A stretch of DNA of 32,188 bases from an uncultured Lachnospiraceae bacterium (lineage in GTDB: Bacteria; Bacillota; Clostridia; Lachnospirales; Lachnospiraceae): positions 1 to 32,188 of the forward strand of contig CAMOJK010000022.1 in NCBI GenBank assembly GCA_946616835.1, given 5' to 3'. This document shows, one piece after another, positions 1 to 8,529 of the stretch. The notes under the pieces were generated by a model. That model did no database searches, had not been told where the DNA came from, and was given only the letters and a program-made list of their open reading frames with translations. The position numbers and the translations under genes were made by a program. Every line of letters starts with the position of its first letter. Within the stretch, counting starts at the first letter, position 1.

Positions 1-414
1 TACATCATTCTTATCCGTATTCAGGTAGAAAGGAAATACGAGATTATCCCTGGTATTTGTTTCGGTAACAACATAGCTGATACTTATTATCAGACGCCCC
101 TCAAGTTCCTGATACTCTGTTGAAATATCGACATCGGATATGCGGGGTTCCTGGCTTGTTATCTGCCTTTTCAGATCATCCTCCATAATGTTTATGTTTG
201 TCACATTCACATCCATAAAGACATAATTCATTATGTTGCTGCCAAAATCAGGTCTGGCGATCCTCTCCATCTGCTGCGTCATAAGTATTATATATACGGA
301 CTCACGGACACTGTCCTCATATGAAGACATTTTAAAGCGCCCTGTCGTAGGATCTATGCTGACAGGATATGCTGTTCCGGTTCCGAGAAAACTTTTGTCT
401 TTTTTTTCTGCCAT
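1..414 (-). CDS. Baseplate wedge protein, GPW/gp25 family (3' end outside window)
   Basis: The frame opens at ATG (414-412) after an AAAGAGGT-type ribosome binding site and runs 138 codons without a stop to the window edge, so the C-terminus is missing. The visible protein carries the GPW/gp25 pattern: a short N-terminal arm, then SVRESVYIILMTQQMERI, RPDFGSNIMNYVF, and a C-terminal part predicted as helix-strand-strand. In T4, T6SS (TssE) and eCIS (Afp9/Pvc9), gp25 is the wedge core that nucleates sheath polymerisation at the baseplate. Usual length is about 130-160 residues, so little should be missing. Its place just downstream of the spike gene matches the Afp8-Afp9 order. Family assignment is firm; the exact end cannot be seen. 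An A8 run lies at codons 3-5. Confidence 0.9.
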   Translation of the reverse strand, partial: MAEKKDKSFLGTGTAYPVSIDPTTGRFKMSSYEDSVRESVYIILMTQQMERIARPDFGSNIMNYVFMDVNVTNINIMEDDLKRQITSQEPRISDVDISTEYQELEGRLIISISYVVTETNTRDNLVFPFYLNTDKNDV

Positions 415-437
415 TTTTCCAAACCTCTTTACTATGC

Positions 438-1277
438 TTACTTAATCTTTATCATTGAGCCGGTGACTGTAGTGGACGATGCACCGTCTCCAACCGTAGT
501 ACTTGCGGATCCTGAGCCCTTGAAGGTCCTTCCTGATGCAGAGAACTCACCGCTGGTCTTAAGCTCTACCTTGGCTCCTGTTCCCGAAGAATCAACCACA
601 AACTTGGTACACTTGAGATTTACCGTGCCACTGCTGTCATTCATAGTAAGCTCTATGCTGTTACCTACCTTTATGGTAAGTTTCTTTTCTGTCTGAATTG
701 AAATATTTCCGTTGTCATCAGCAGTCTTTATGACAATGGAATTCTTTTTGTCCTTATCTGCAATGGTTATAAGCCCCTTGTCATTGTCAAGCTCCACAAT
801 ATGAGCATTTGCGGCGGTTTCTATTTTTATCTTATCCTTAGTGCCGTCCTCAGTTTCATTGTCATCAGTAAATGTTATGGTAGAACCGTGTTTTGTTGTG
901 ATAGCCTTTGTCTTATTATTCTCGTCTACCACACTTTTTAAAAACTGATCCTTATCATATTTTGGCACACATCCTATTATGTAGGGGCGTTCGATATTTC
1001 CCTGCTCAAAAGCAAGAAGCACCTGGTCTCCAACTTCGGGAAGGAAATAGTGCCCCCACTTATTGCCTGATGAAGGCTGTGCCACCCTTACCCACATAAG
1101 CATCTGGTCCTGTTCCTGATCCTTGGTAGTCACATTTACGCAGACCCTGCCAGGCATCTTTGCATCATACTTATTCTGCACGGTGCCCAAAAGCACACCG
1201 AATATGCGGTTATCACCTGTCTCTGTCTTCTGGGTTTCTGCCGCAGATATATCGCTTATGATGTCGAATAATTCCAT
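438..1277 (-). CDS. Central spike protein, gp5/gpV (VgrG C-terminal half) like
   Basis: 279 residues. Residues about 26-106 form the OB-fold of gp5/VgrG/gpV proteins (GVLLGTVQNKYDAKMPGRV, then WVRVAQPSSGNKWGHYFLPE, GDQVLLAF, ERPYIIGCV). Residues about 120-275 are short alternating beta strands rich in T, S, D, K and I, typical of the triple-stranded beta-helix needle. The protein would trimerise to form the puncturing spike under the tube. The N-terminal gpD/gp27-like half of a normal VgrG is absent and is encoded by the next gene upstream, so the spike is split as in phages Mu and P2. RBS AGAGGAAATAGC precedes the ATG. No lysozyme or effector domain is fused to it. Confidence 0.88.
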   Translation of the reverse strand: MELFDIISDISAAETQKTETGDNRIFGVLLGTVQNKYDAKMPGRVCVNVTTKDQEQDQMLMWVRVAQPSSGNKWGHYFLPEVGDQVLLAFEQGNIERPYIIGCVPKYDKDQFLKSVVDENNKTKAITTKHGSTITFTDDNETEDGTKDKIKIETAANAHIVELDNDKGLITIADKDKKNSIVIKTADDNGNISIQTEKKLTIKVGNSIELTMNDSSGTVNLKCTKFVVDSSGTGAKVELKTSGEFSASGRTFKGSGSASTTVGDGASSTTVTGSMIKIK

Positions 1278-1299
1278 GCTATTTCCTCTGACAATTCCT

Positions 1300-1330
1300 T
1301 TTTTAATTATACTTTATCTATTGCAGCAAC
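1300..1330 (-). promoter_or_regulatory. Weak internal promoter candidate upstream of the spike gene
   Basis: The 80-bp gap between the hub and spike genes is AT-rich and contains a perfect TATAAT (1306-1311, minus strand) about 28 bp before the spike ATG. No good -35 box sits 16-18 bp upstream; the hexamers there are close to TAAGGT. This could give extra baseplate transcripts but may be chance. Spacing and AT-richness are seen; promoter function is inference. Confidence 0.22.
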
Positions 1331-1357
1331 CTTACATGACTCCTGCACTGCCTTAAA

Positions 1358-2479
1358 TCACTTTATCGTTGCGCTTCTGCCTTCCAATACAGTCCTGAAC
1401 TTTCCTGTTTCACCCATCTGAGTGTGTCTTACCCTGGTCAGATAGAACTGGTTGGAAACAGTGGTCCCCAGGGATGAAAGCTCTATAAAACAGCCTGGGA
1501 TGATCTCCGGGAGTCCTACCATCTCAGCCTTTAACGACCCGAACCTGTATGCCACCCTCTCTGCCAGGTATTCTGATCTGTACTGAGCCGTAGTCTTATT
1601 ATCAGCTGTAGGATCTATATAAACCTTCTTCTGACTGCTTATAATCTTCTTTGCCTTGGACTTCTGTGATATCTTATTGTTCATCTTGGAAGTTGATGCA
1701 AAAGGCTTGGCCTCACCCGGATTTTCATTTCTTACTTCCACGGAACCCACAAGTCCGCTGATGTCATATGTCACATCAAAGCTCTGCAATAGGGTTTCCG
1801 GCGAGATTGCGATCAGGGGGTTTTTATTTTCCTTGGCCTTTCTGAAATAAACAGTTCCACCTATTGTATAAAACTCATAATTAAACTTTTTAGCCGCCTT
1901 TACCACAAACTCATAATCACTTTCACAATTCATCTCCAAAGTATAAGCAGAAGGATTTTCGTCTGTGTTTTCAGGGGTTTCGGTAATTTTTAAGCCGCCG
2001 TTTAAATAACTTTCGTAAAATGGCTGCTCTAAGATTTTCTTAACAGCCAGAGAGTATTTCATATCACCGGTGAACTGCTTAAATGAACAATTGGCCATCA
2101 TAGCTCCCTTGACATCCATTGCAGTAACAATAATACATGGAGCATCCATCTGGTGATAGTTAAAATTAACCCTCATTATTATCCCGTAAAACACTTCCCT
2201 TGCCGAAGTGCCATACCCCATAAATATCTGCACGGTTGATCCCAGGGTTATATATTTCTGCACATCCTCGGTGATAAAACCGGTAAGATCCCTGTCGAAA
2301 GTATTGTACAGTGAAAAGGATGCTACGGAAGCCTCAAATCCACTGGTCAGTTCCACCTGTATATCGGATATGGCAAATCCCAGCTTGTCCTTTGATATGT
2401 CCTTGCCATCCACCTTGATGACTGAAACCGGTCGGCTGAAATTTCCATATGTCTTTTTTAATGAGTCAAAATCCAACAT
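1358..2479 (-). CDS. Baseplate hub protein, gpD/gp27-like (VgrG N-terminal half)
   Basis: 373 residues, the size of P2 gpD or the N-terminal part of VgrG (Phage_GPD/late control D family). Hallmarks are the first barrel (DIQVELTSGFEASVASFSLY), the IFMGYG...EVFYGIIMRV strand pair, and the second barrel region with YEFVVKAAKKFNYEFYTIGG and VYFRKA. The C-terminus has GCFIELSSLG...NQFYLTRVRHTQ, the conserved ending of this fold. It would form the trimeric hub joining the tube to the spike encoded next. RBS AAGGAT lies 9 bp before the ATG, and the gene begins 12 bp after the preceding stop, so the two are probably co-translated. Family assignment is strong from motif order; no enzymatic domain is visible. 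Confidence 0.85.
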   Translation of the reverse strand: MLDFDSLKKTYGNFSRPVSVIKVDGKDISKDKLGFAISDIQVELTSGFEASVASFSLYNTFDRDLTGFITEDVQKYITLGSTVQIFMGYGTSAREVFYGIIMRVNFNYHQMDAPCIIVTAMDVKGAMMANCSFKQFTGDMKYSLAVKKILEQPFYESYLNGGLKITETPENTDENPSAYTLEMNCESDYEFVVKAAKKFNYEFYTIGGTVYFRKAKENKNPLIAISPETLLQSFDVTYDISGLVGSVEVRNENPGEAKPFASTSKMNNKISQKSKAKKIISSQKKVYIDPTADNKTTAQYRSEYLAERVAYRFGSLKAEMVGLPEIIPGCFIELSSLGTTVSNQFYLTRVRHTQMGETGKFRTVLEGRSATIK

Positions 2480-2490
2480 AATTCTGATCC

Positions 2491-3336
2491 TTACATACTG
2501 AATATTGATTCGCCCACGCTCTGCATTATGCCCGTTGCGGTACCTGAATCCTCAAACAGCAGCTGATATGCCTTTTCCCATCTGCCCATGCTGGTCGCAT
2601 CAACCTCGTCATCCAACAGTACCATCTCGAAATCCACACTGGATCTGAGAGGCTCACCGCCTGATGTAAACATGGTATACTCTGCTGATGTATTACTTAT
2701 GACACCTCTGTATAACATATGTCCCCAGGCAAACTCGACAGTATTTGTTGCATCGCGTCTGCAGAGTGCCAGGAAAGCTTCAGTCCTTTCCCTTACCTTA
2801 TGAACCCCCGTGGTTGCACGGATTGTTTTTTTAGCACCTAATTCAAACGCATCCATAGCACTAACCGCAGCTATCTGAGCTGTACTTACGCCAATGCTGC
2901 CACTCGTAGCCGCTGATCCGGCGGTTGCTGCCACGAGAGCCTGCGACTTGGTAGCCATACCATAGTCCATATCAGCCCAGGTGACCTCATCAAATATGAG
3001 GCGCACCCTCATGGTTATACGAGGTTTAACCTCTTCATAGGAAACTGACGCAGCCATTTCCCCTTCTTTCTTTACTTCGCCGCCAAAGGACATCTTATTT
3101 ACCAGATCACCGCCCATACCACTGAACTTCAGTGTTGAAGGGTTAAACTGGACGGTAAAAGCCATTTTCTTAATGGCATTATTTTTACCAATCAGACTCC
3201 CCTTGCCCATGGGAAGCCCGCCGATTGCCGGCTGTTCTTCTATATTAGCCTGTTTGTCAGGAGCCCCATACAGCACAATTATCTTAGCTTTCTGTATAAG
3301 CCCCATATCAGCTCTGACACTATCTGCAAAATCCAT
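2491..3336 (-). CDS. CIS tube/adaptor protein (Pvc7/Afp7-type N-terminal domain), paralogue B
   Basis: 281 residues. It shows the contractile injection system tube-protein pattern: VQFNPSTLKFSG near residue 60, a basic and Gly-rich strand region, VRLIFDEVTW, FAWGHMLYRGVISNTSAEYTMF, and GEPLRSSVDFEMVL close to the C-terminus. In Afp and PVC this domain links the last tube ring to the hub. No LysM domain follows it here, unlike Afp7/Pvc7. The gene just upstream encodes a divergent paralogue with the same motif order, so the duplication may supply two stacked adaptor rings. RBS AAGAGG precedes the ATG. An Ala/Ser-rich insert at about residues 125-170 replaces a segment present in the paralogue. 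Confidence 0.78.
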   Translation of the reverse strand: MDFADSVRADMGLIQKAKIIVLYGAPDKQANIEEQPAIGGLPMGKGSLIGKNNAIKKMAFTVQFNPSTLKFSGMGGDLVNKMSFGGEVKKEGEMAASVSYEEVKPRITMRVRLIFDEVTWADMDYGMATKSQALVAATAGSAATSGSIGVSTAQIAAVSAMDAFELGAKKTIRATTGVHKVRERTEAFLALCRRDATNTVEFAWGHMLYRGVISNTSAEYTMFTSGGEPLRSSVDFEMVLLDDEVDATSMGRWEKAYQLLFEDSGTATGIMQSVGESIFSM

Positions 3337-3348
3337 ACTGTACCTCTT

Positions 3349-4257
3349 TTATAATCTAAGGTTGATCAGTTTGTTGTTGGTTAATTCTGATAACTTGTTT
3401 GTAAGTCCGGTATCTTTATCTTCTTTAAATACTTTTGCAAAAGCCGCATTCCACTGATCATCGGAACCCGGAATGCTGTCACGCTGTCTGATCCTGATAT
3501 TTGCAGTAGCCCTTACCGGCTCACCTGCAGGGTTGAACATGGTATAAGAACCGCTTACATTAACCAACTGCCCTCTGAAACACATCCCCGACCAGTAAAA
3601 CATCACCTGGCTGGAAAAGGGACTTACAAGAAGAGCCAGCAGACCATCCAGATATTTCTGTACTGAATGGTATTTATCCAGAGTATTTTCCTCCATTCCC
3701 GGCAAAAGGCTCTTGCTCATTCCATTGGCTGCCTTCTGGGCTATACTGTTTATGGGATTGTCCGTAAATGTCTGCTCCGTAAATGCATCATTAATCGACA
3801 TATCGTCGAATATAAGATCACAGCTCATAACAACATTTGTAACAACTTTATTCTGTCTCAGGTTTGTGGTTGCTCCCGCTCCCATTCCGGATGCCTCAGT
3901 ATCCACCTGTTTACCACTGGCAGAGCTGAAGGACAGTGTCTTAGGATTATACTGAACCTCCAATATGGAAAAATGATTCCTTGCAGCCATCATGGCAGCT
4001 TTTCGTGAAAACGAATTTGCTTTTGCCACCGCATCCTTTGAAGGATCTATACCGCTTAAAACATCGCTGAAATCCTCATCCAGCTTACTCATTCCGGTGA
4101 GATACTCGTTGGCACCGTCTCTTAATTCCTCCTCCAGCTCCCGAAGCTCCTCTGCCGCCGTTTTTGTAGCAGCTGCCCTTGCATCCTTTTCTGATACTGA
4201 ACTGTATTGCTCGGCAAAATATGAAAATTTAGGAACACAAAGTAACGCTCTTTCCAT
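3349..4257 (-). CDS. CIS tube/adaptor protein (Pvc7/Afp7-type N-terminal domain), paralogue A
   Basis: 302 residues. Residues about 25-60 form a Glu/Ala-rich helix (AAEELRELEEELRD). The conserved core then follows: LEVQYNPKTLSFSSASGK, MSCDLIFDDM, FYWSGMCFRGQLVNVSGSYT, MFNPAGEPVRATANIRI. These are the same landmarks as in the next gene, with the same spacing, so the two are paralogues of the CIS_tube/Pvc7 family. Likely role: ring between inner tube and gpD-like hub. There is no LysM domain. RBS ATAAAGGATAAAAAG precedes the ATG; 13 bp separate this gene from the preceding coiled-coil gene and 12 bp from the next paralogue. Family call is confident; the exact ring position is inferred. Confidence 0.78.
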   Translation of the reverse strand: MERALLCVPKFSYFAEQYSSVSEKDARAAATKTAAEELRELEEELRDGANEYLTGMSKLDEDFSDVLSGIDPSKDAVAKANSFSRKAAMMAARNHFSILEVQYNPKTLSFSSASGKQVDTEASGMGAGATTNLRQNKVVTNVVMSCDLIFDDMSINDAFTEQTFTDNPINSIAQKAANGMSKSLLPGMEENTLDKYHSVQKYLDGLLALLVSPFSSQVMFYWSGMCFRGQLVNVSGSYTMFNPAGEPVRATANIRIRQRDSIPGSDDQWNAAFAKVFKEDKDTGLTNKLSELTNNKLINLRL

Positions 4258-4270
4258 AACTTTTTATCCT

Positions 4271-6655
4271 TTATAATCCACGTCTGCTCTTTTCTAACTG
4301 CATCCTGTTTTCCAGCTTGGATACCACTGTCTCCGAAATTGTATTCATCTGCTGTCTTACACTCTGTTCTATCATACGCTTCAGTTCCACATCACTGCGC
4401 ACCGTCTCACTGACCATATTGGCATTCTCGATCTGCCTTACTGATGTGGTGTCCATCCGGTTCTCAAATGTCTGTTCCTTAACTACCGTATTGTTCTCAA
4501 CAGACTTTTTCAACTGACCGATTGTCTCGATTATTTCTTCCTCATCTATGGTCTCATTAATACGGTGAACCATAGAAGGATTGGATCTGAAGATTTTTTC
4601 ATCTACCCTGCGTCCGGGCACATCGGTGGCACGGCCCGTAATGCGTCCCAGCTCTTTTTCAGTCCTATCGATGCTCATCTCGCTGACAGGATGCTCTACA
4701 AATTCAATTGGAACGGTTGCCTTGGGCTGCTCCGGAATATGAGTCTCCTGCATAAGCTTGGCTATTGCATTCCTTGTCTCATCCTCTGCCCGCTTTGTCG
4801 TATCCCTGCCCTGAACATACTGCTCGATTACCTGCATGATTTCAGGATACTCGTCACTTCCCGACTGCAGAGCCTCCATTATTGCCTGCTGTCTTATATC
4901 CTTTTTTATCTCCGGCTTAACCTCAGCAGCTGCTGGCTTGTAATTTCTGTCTAAAAGTGCCTTTACCGATTCCCTTCGTGTAGCCGAAGGACCATCAATA
5001 CGCTCCCTTTCCTTAACCTTCTCCTGCTTCATGAGATTGTTCATTATCTCAACATACTTATCCTGCCTGAGGACATTCTGCTCATTTATCTTTGTAAGCT
5101 GCTGCTGCAGAAGATTAATATCCTCTTCCGGAGTAATACGCTCTTTTACTACCCTGGGGACAGGCTCTGCCTCGTTGGTTATATTTACAGTTGTGTTTTC
5201 AGGCTGTAAACGCTTCTCCCTGATCTCACTCCTGTTAAGCTGCGAGATCTTTTCTTCAGTCTCACGCTCCGTAAGGCTTCTAAGCTCACGCTCCACACGG
5301 TCAATCTCCGTAACATCAACATACTTATCCTGCCTGAGGACATTCTGCTCATTTATCTTTGTAAGCTGCTGCTGCAGAAGATTAATATCCTCTTCCGGAG
5401 TAATACGCTCTTTTACTACCCTGGGGACAGGCTCTGCCTCGTTGGTTATATTTACAGTTGTGTTTTCAGGCTGTAAACGCTTCTCCCTGATCTCACTCCT
5501 GTTAAGCTGCGAGATCTTTTCTTCAGTCTCACGCTCCGTAAGGCTTCTAAGCTCACGCTCCACACGGTCAATCTCCGTAACAGCAGCCTCCTCTGTTTCT
5601 TCAGGAAGCAGATTTTCCCTCTGTATTATCTCTATATTGCGCGCACCCTCATTTACCGCATTTACTCTGGTAGTAATATAATTATTGGCCGTCCTTGCCG
5701 CATCTGCCTTTATAAGTATACGGTTAACGGTATCACCTGCAGTCTGGTACAGAGCATTTGTAATATCAAGGTACTGGGTGTTTTGGCTTTCAACCTTATC
5801 AAACTGACTGATATAAAGGTTTCTGATTGTATCTAACAGTACTGATGAGGTAATCTGATTTTTTACATCAGGAGCTTTCTCTTCATCTCCGGCTTCAAAG
5901 ATTTCATCCTCATAAAGGTTTTCATTCTTGTATATGAGCTGTGAAGGACTGCCTGATGCATTCTCACGAAGCATATTCAGCATTATCTGTGAGGCTGTAT
6001 AATCCTGCGCCGCAAGAGTTATCTCATTTTTTTCCACCTGAGCCGGATAGATGCTCTTCCTGAAATTATTAATTATCCGGTAAACAGCCCCTGTCTTTAA
6101 TCTGTTAAAGATGCTCTGATACAGCGCCTCATGGTACTCGTCTGAGTAAGATACTTCCTGAGGTTCTTCACCGCTCTCATTATGTATATTCTCCTCGTAC
6201 TGCTCAAGCACCATACGGAAATTGTCCGCCTGTGAAAGATAATAACCTATCTTTTCCTGGGTTTCGTATATGTCAGTTTTGGCGTTACGCACCTCAGACA
6301 TGAAAGTCTTTACATCCGTTACCCCCAGACGCAGGAGCACATCAGTAATATATACCCGGTCTTTGTACGTAAGCTCCACACTGCCATTGTAAAGCACAGT
6401 ATTAAGGAAATGGTTTATTATCTCTGTCTTCTGGGCAAAAGATCCCGTATTGCTTATATTATTGAATATGCTTGTATTGTCACCCTCCGCAAAAATGATC
6501 TCAGGAGGTGTATTCAGCACATGAAGCAGATCCTCACCTGAAACCTTGCTGCTCATAAGCTTATAGGGGACCTGAAGACGCTCTGCGAAGCTTTCATTAT
6601 CGCTGACCATCCTGCGGCTGCAATTCAGTTCAATTGGTGCCTTTATTGTTAGCAT
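4271..6655 (-). CDS. Long coiled-coil protein, candidate tape measure
   Basis: 794 residues, almost entirely predicted helix and rich in E, R, Q, N and K, with no signal peptide or clear membrane span. The start follows RBS AGAGGAACAG. Two identical 89-residue blocks stand in tandem at about residues 358-536 (key segments TEIDRVERELRSL, LNRSEIREKRLQPEN, ITPEEDINLLQQQL). I do not recognise a family from the sequence. The position, shortly after the tail-assembly chaperone pair and before the hub adaptors, together with length and helicity, makes a tail tape measure the best guess. In phages the tape measure follows the chaperone genes. At about 1.5 angstrom per helical residue, 794 residues would span about 120 nm. 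Phage tape measures usually have hydrophobic segments and this one does not, so a structural baseplate or scaffold role remains possible. Confidence 0.5.
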   Translation of the reverse strand: MLTIKAPIELNCSRRMVSDNESFAERLQVPYKLMSSKVSGEDLLHVLNTPPEIIFAEGDNTSIFNNISNTGSFAQKTEIINHFLNTVLYNGSVELTYKDRVYITDVLLRLGVTDVKTFMSEVRNAKTDIYETQEKIGYYLSQADNFRMVLEQYEENIHNESGEEPQEVSYSDEYHEALYQSIFNRLKTGAVYRIINNFRKSIYPAQVEKNEITLAAQDYTASQIMLNMLRENASGSPSQLIYKNENLYEDEIFEAGDEEKAPDVKNQITSSVLLDTIRNLYISQFDKVESQNTQYLDITNALYQTAGDTVNRILIKADAARTANNYITTRVNAVNEGARNIEIIQRENLLPEETEEAAVTEIDRVERELRSLTERETEEKISQLNRSEIREKRLQPENTTVNITNEAEPVPRVVKERITPEEDINLLQQQLTKINEQNVLRQDKYVDVTEIDRVERELRSLTERETEEKISQLNRSEIREKRLQPENTTVNITNEAEPVPRVVKERITPEEDINLLQQQLTKINEQNVLRQDKYVEIMNNLMKQEKVKERERIDGPSATRRESVKALLDRNYKPAAAEVKPEIKKDIRQQAIMEALQSGSDEYPEIMQVIEQYVQGRDTTKRAEDETRNAIAKLMQETHIPEQPKATVPIEFVEHPVSEMSIDRTEKELGRITGRATDVPGRRVDEKIFRSNPSMVHRINETIDEEEIIETIGQLKKSVENNTVVKEQTFENRMDTTSVRQIENANMVSETVRSDVELKRMIEQSVRQQMNTISETVVSKLENRMQLEKSRRGL
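5049..5582 (-). repeat. Perfect 267-bp tandem duplication inside the tape-measure candidate
   Basis: Two copies, 5049-5315 and 5316-5582, are identical over 267 bp by direct comparison and abut with no spacer. The length is a multiple of three, adding exactly 89 codons in frame. Absence of even silent differences points to a very recent duplication or active homogenisation. Such an array can contract or expand by recombination. Confidence 0.97.
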
Positions 6656-6683
6656 TTAAATCTGTTCCTCTGAACTATCCCTC

Positions 6684-8528
6684 TTAGTTACCACCGCTAA
6701 GGAAAGCTGCTGACATACCCCTGTAACCCTTTGAAGGATTACCCTTGTCATACTTCCATACTCCCTGGAAAGAAGCTGCCTGCCAGCCGCTGCCATGGAA
6801 GATCTGTCTCTTCTGCGCTCTGGGTGACTTAACAGCATTATTATTACCATGATCAAGAGGTGCCTGTATGGAAGACTTGCCCTTGCCGCCTTTCTTTCCA
6901 TAATCGACATCTCTGGTAAGAGCTCTCAGATTTTCAGGAGGCATCTTACCTGATGAATACTCCCACTTAGCCTTAAGCTTTGCATCATTAGTCTTGGCAG
7001 TATAATCAAACATTCCTGTGGACATGGCGCGTTCGTTAGCTGTTCCATTCTTCGGATCCCATTTAGCCCCATTATCTGCTGAGGACCATCCGCCGCCATG
7101 ATATACCTCACGCGTAAGTGCGCGGACATTCTTCTGTGGAATCACACCGGACTGGTACTCCCATTTTTCCTTAAGCTTGGGATCTGTCGTCACTGCAGTA
7201 TAATCAAACATCCCCGTAGACATAGCGCGTTCATTCCTGACGCCGCTCTTAGGATCCCACTTAGCTGCATTATCAGCAGCAGACCAGCCACCGCCATGGT
7301 ATATCTCACGTGAAAGTGCACGAACATTTTTCTGCGGACTGACGCCAGACCGATACTCCCATTTAGCCTTAAGCTTAGGATCCACCTCAACTGCAGTATA
7401 ATCAAATATACCTGTAGACATGGCACGCTCATTCTTCGTGCCACCCTTAGGATCCCATTTAGACGCATTATCTGACTTTTCCCAGCCTGCTCCATGGTAT
7501 ATCTCACGGGAAAGCGCACGGACATTTTTCTGCGGGTTCACACCGGGCTGATATTCCCATTTAGCTGCATTATCTGACTTTTCCCAACCTGCTCCATGAT
7601 ATATCTCACGAGAAAGCGCACGGACATTTTTCTGCGGGTTCACACCAGGCTGATACTCCCATTTAGCCGCATGGTTAGTTTCCTGCCAGCCCGAACTGTG
7701 ATAAACATCCATAGACATAGCCCTTGTTGTCTTGGTCGGATCATTAGGATCCGGTTCCCATTTGGCTATATTTTGATTAATCCCTAAGCCTCTGGCATGG
7801 TATGTTCGTGCCCTCAGAACCCTTGTCGGCAAATTCTCATCATATTCCCACTTAGCCTTAAGCTCGGTATTCGTCCAATCACCGTCATGGTAGGGCTTCG
7901 CATTATTATTAGCTCTCTTATTTCCGGTAGGATTAGCCTTATCATATTGCCATTTTTCTTTAAATACACTTTCTTCCCAATTATCTCCATGGTAAACATT
8001 CCTGGTATTAGCCCACTTGGTCTTGTTTCCGTCAGTAGAATAATCCCATGGTCCTTTTCCCCCCGCATCATTCAGACCATCAGGGATATTTATGGGAGTC
8101 AGACTCGTATAACCGATAGTAATGTTTTCAGTAAAAAGTCCTGACCTTTCAGCAGAAAGCTCACCATACTCCTTCTCCATTACTACACAGCCTGAAAATG
8201 AAAACATGGAGGCTAACGACCCCCTGTCATTCCATACAAAAAGGATTACCGGAAGAACCAGTTCCGCACCATTTGGAAGCGGATCTATATAGTCGGTACC
8301 GGCATATCTTTCCACCACAAGCTTAAAGGGCTGGCTAATGGGTTTCCTGCGGATATGAACATAGTCATTCAATCCGCCCTCCTGAATAAATTCATATTCA
8401 TTCGGCTTTGTAAATGCCCTGATGCTTTTACAGGGAACATCAAAAATACCCCAGACCCTTAACATGAATCTGAAATTTATCGTAGGATGTAAGCCTTTAT
8501 TGCTGACTAATATATTATCAGAAGCCAT
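6684..8528 (-). CDS. gp19-family tube-like protein fused to aromatic tandem repeats
   Basis: 614 residues. Residues 1-150 look like a T4 gp19/Afp5-type tube domain: PTINFRFMLRVWGIFDVPC, a beta-hairpin YVHIRRKPISQPFKLVVER, LPVILFVWNDRG, then FSGCVVMEKEYGELSAERSG and ITIGYTSLTPI. After residue 155 the protein becomes about 13 tandem units of 31-34 residues to the C-terminus, with consensus KWEYxxGxxPQKNVRAL followed by SREIYHGxGW. The ordinary second tube protein of an eCIS is about 150 residues, so the repeat arm of about 460 residues is the odd part. It could line the tube, decorate the particle, bind a surface, or be an 'evolved' tube-effector fusion. The RBS AAGGAGGACCGC is strong and sits inside a small hairpin. 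The tube domain is moderately confident; the repeat function is unknown. Confidence 0.68.
   Translation of the reverse strand: MASDNILVSNKGLHPTINFRFMLRVWGIFDVPCKSIRAFTKPNEYEFIQEGGLNDYVHIRRKPISQPFKLVVERYAGTDYIDPLPNGAELVLPVILFVWNDRGSLASMFSFSGCVVMEKEYGELSAERSGLFTENITIGYTSLTPINIPDGLNDAGGKGPWDYSTDGNKTKWANTRNVYHGDNWEESVFKEKWQYDKANPTGNKRANNNAKPYHDGDWTNTELKAKWEYDENLPTRVLRARTYHARGLGINQNIAKWEPDPNDPTKTTRAMSMDVYHSSGWQETNHAAKWEYQPGVNPQKNVRALSREIYHGAGWEKSDNAAKWEYQPGVNPQKNVRALSREIYHGAGWEKSDNASKWDPKGGTKNERAMSTGIFDYTAVEVDPKLKAKWEYRSGVSPQKNVRALSREIYHGGGWSAADNAAKWDPKSGVRNERAMSTGMFDYTAVTTDPKLKEKWEYQSGVIPQKNVRALTREVYHGGGWSSADNGAKWDPKNGTANERAMSTGMFDYTAKTNDAKLKAKWEYSSGKMPPENLRALTRDVDYGKKGGKGKSSIQAPLDHGNNNAVKSPRAQKRQIFHGSGWQAASFQGVWKYDKGNPSKGYRGMSAAFLSGGN
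6690..8070 (-). repeat. Array of about 13 protein-coding repeats (31-34 codons each)
   Basis: Units begin with KW[EDQ][YP] and contain a YHGxGW or FDYTA block. Two unit types can be told apart: type A (34 aa, KWEY...NVRALSREIYHGxGW...DNAA) and type B (32 aa, KWDP...NERAMSTGxFDYTA...DPKLKA). From about 7570 down to 6960 they alternate A-B-A-B-A-B, giving a 66-aa (198-bp) higher-order repeat. Two adjacent A units (near 7490-7690) are almost identical at DNA level with a 102-bp period. The first units and the last two are degenerate. The array is in frame throughout, so it is protein-coding and not a CRISPR. Confidence 0.9.
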
Positions 8529-8529
8529 G

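Noticed and set aside
5031-5681. 216-codon open frame on the plus strand with an internal repeat
   Set aside because: It is the antisense of the duplicated coiled-coil segment; Ser/Arg/Leu-rich with no RBS, and its repeat merely mirrors the 267-bp duplication.
7190-7525. 111-codon second minus-strand frame inside the repeat array
   Set aside because: The repeated DNA keeps several frames open by periodicity; the 614-aa frame has RBS, tube domain and consistent repeats.
6690-8070. CRISPR-like regularly spaced repeats
   Set aside because: Repeats are contiguous, in-frame coding units without unique spacers, and no cas gene is present.
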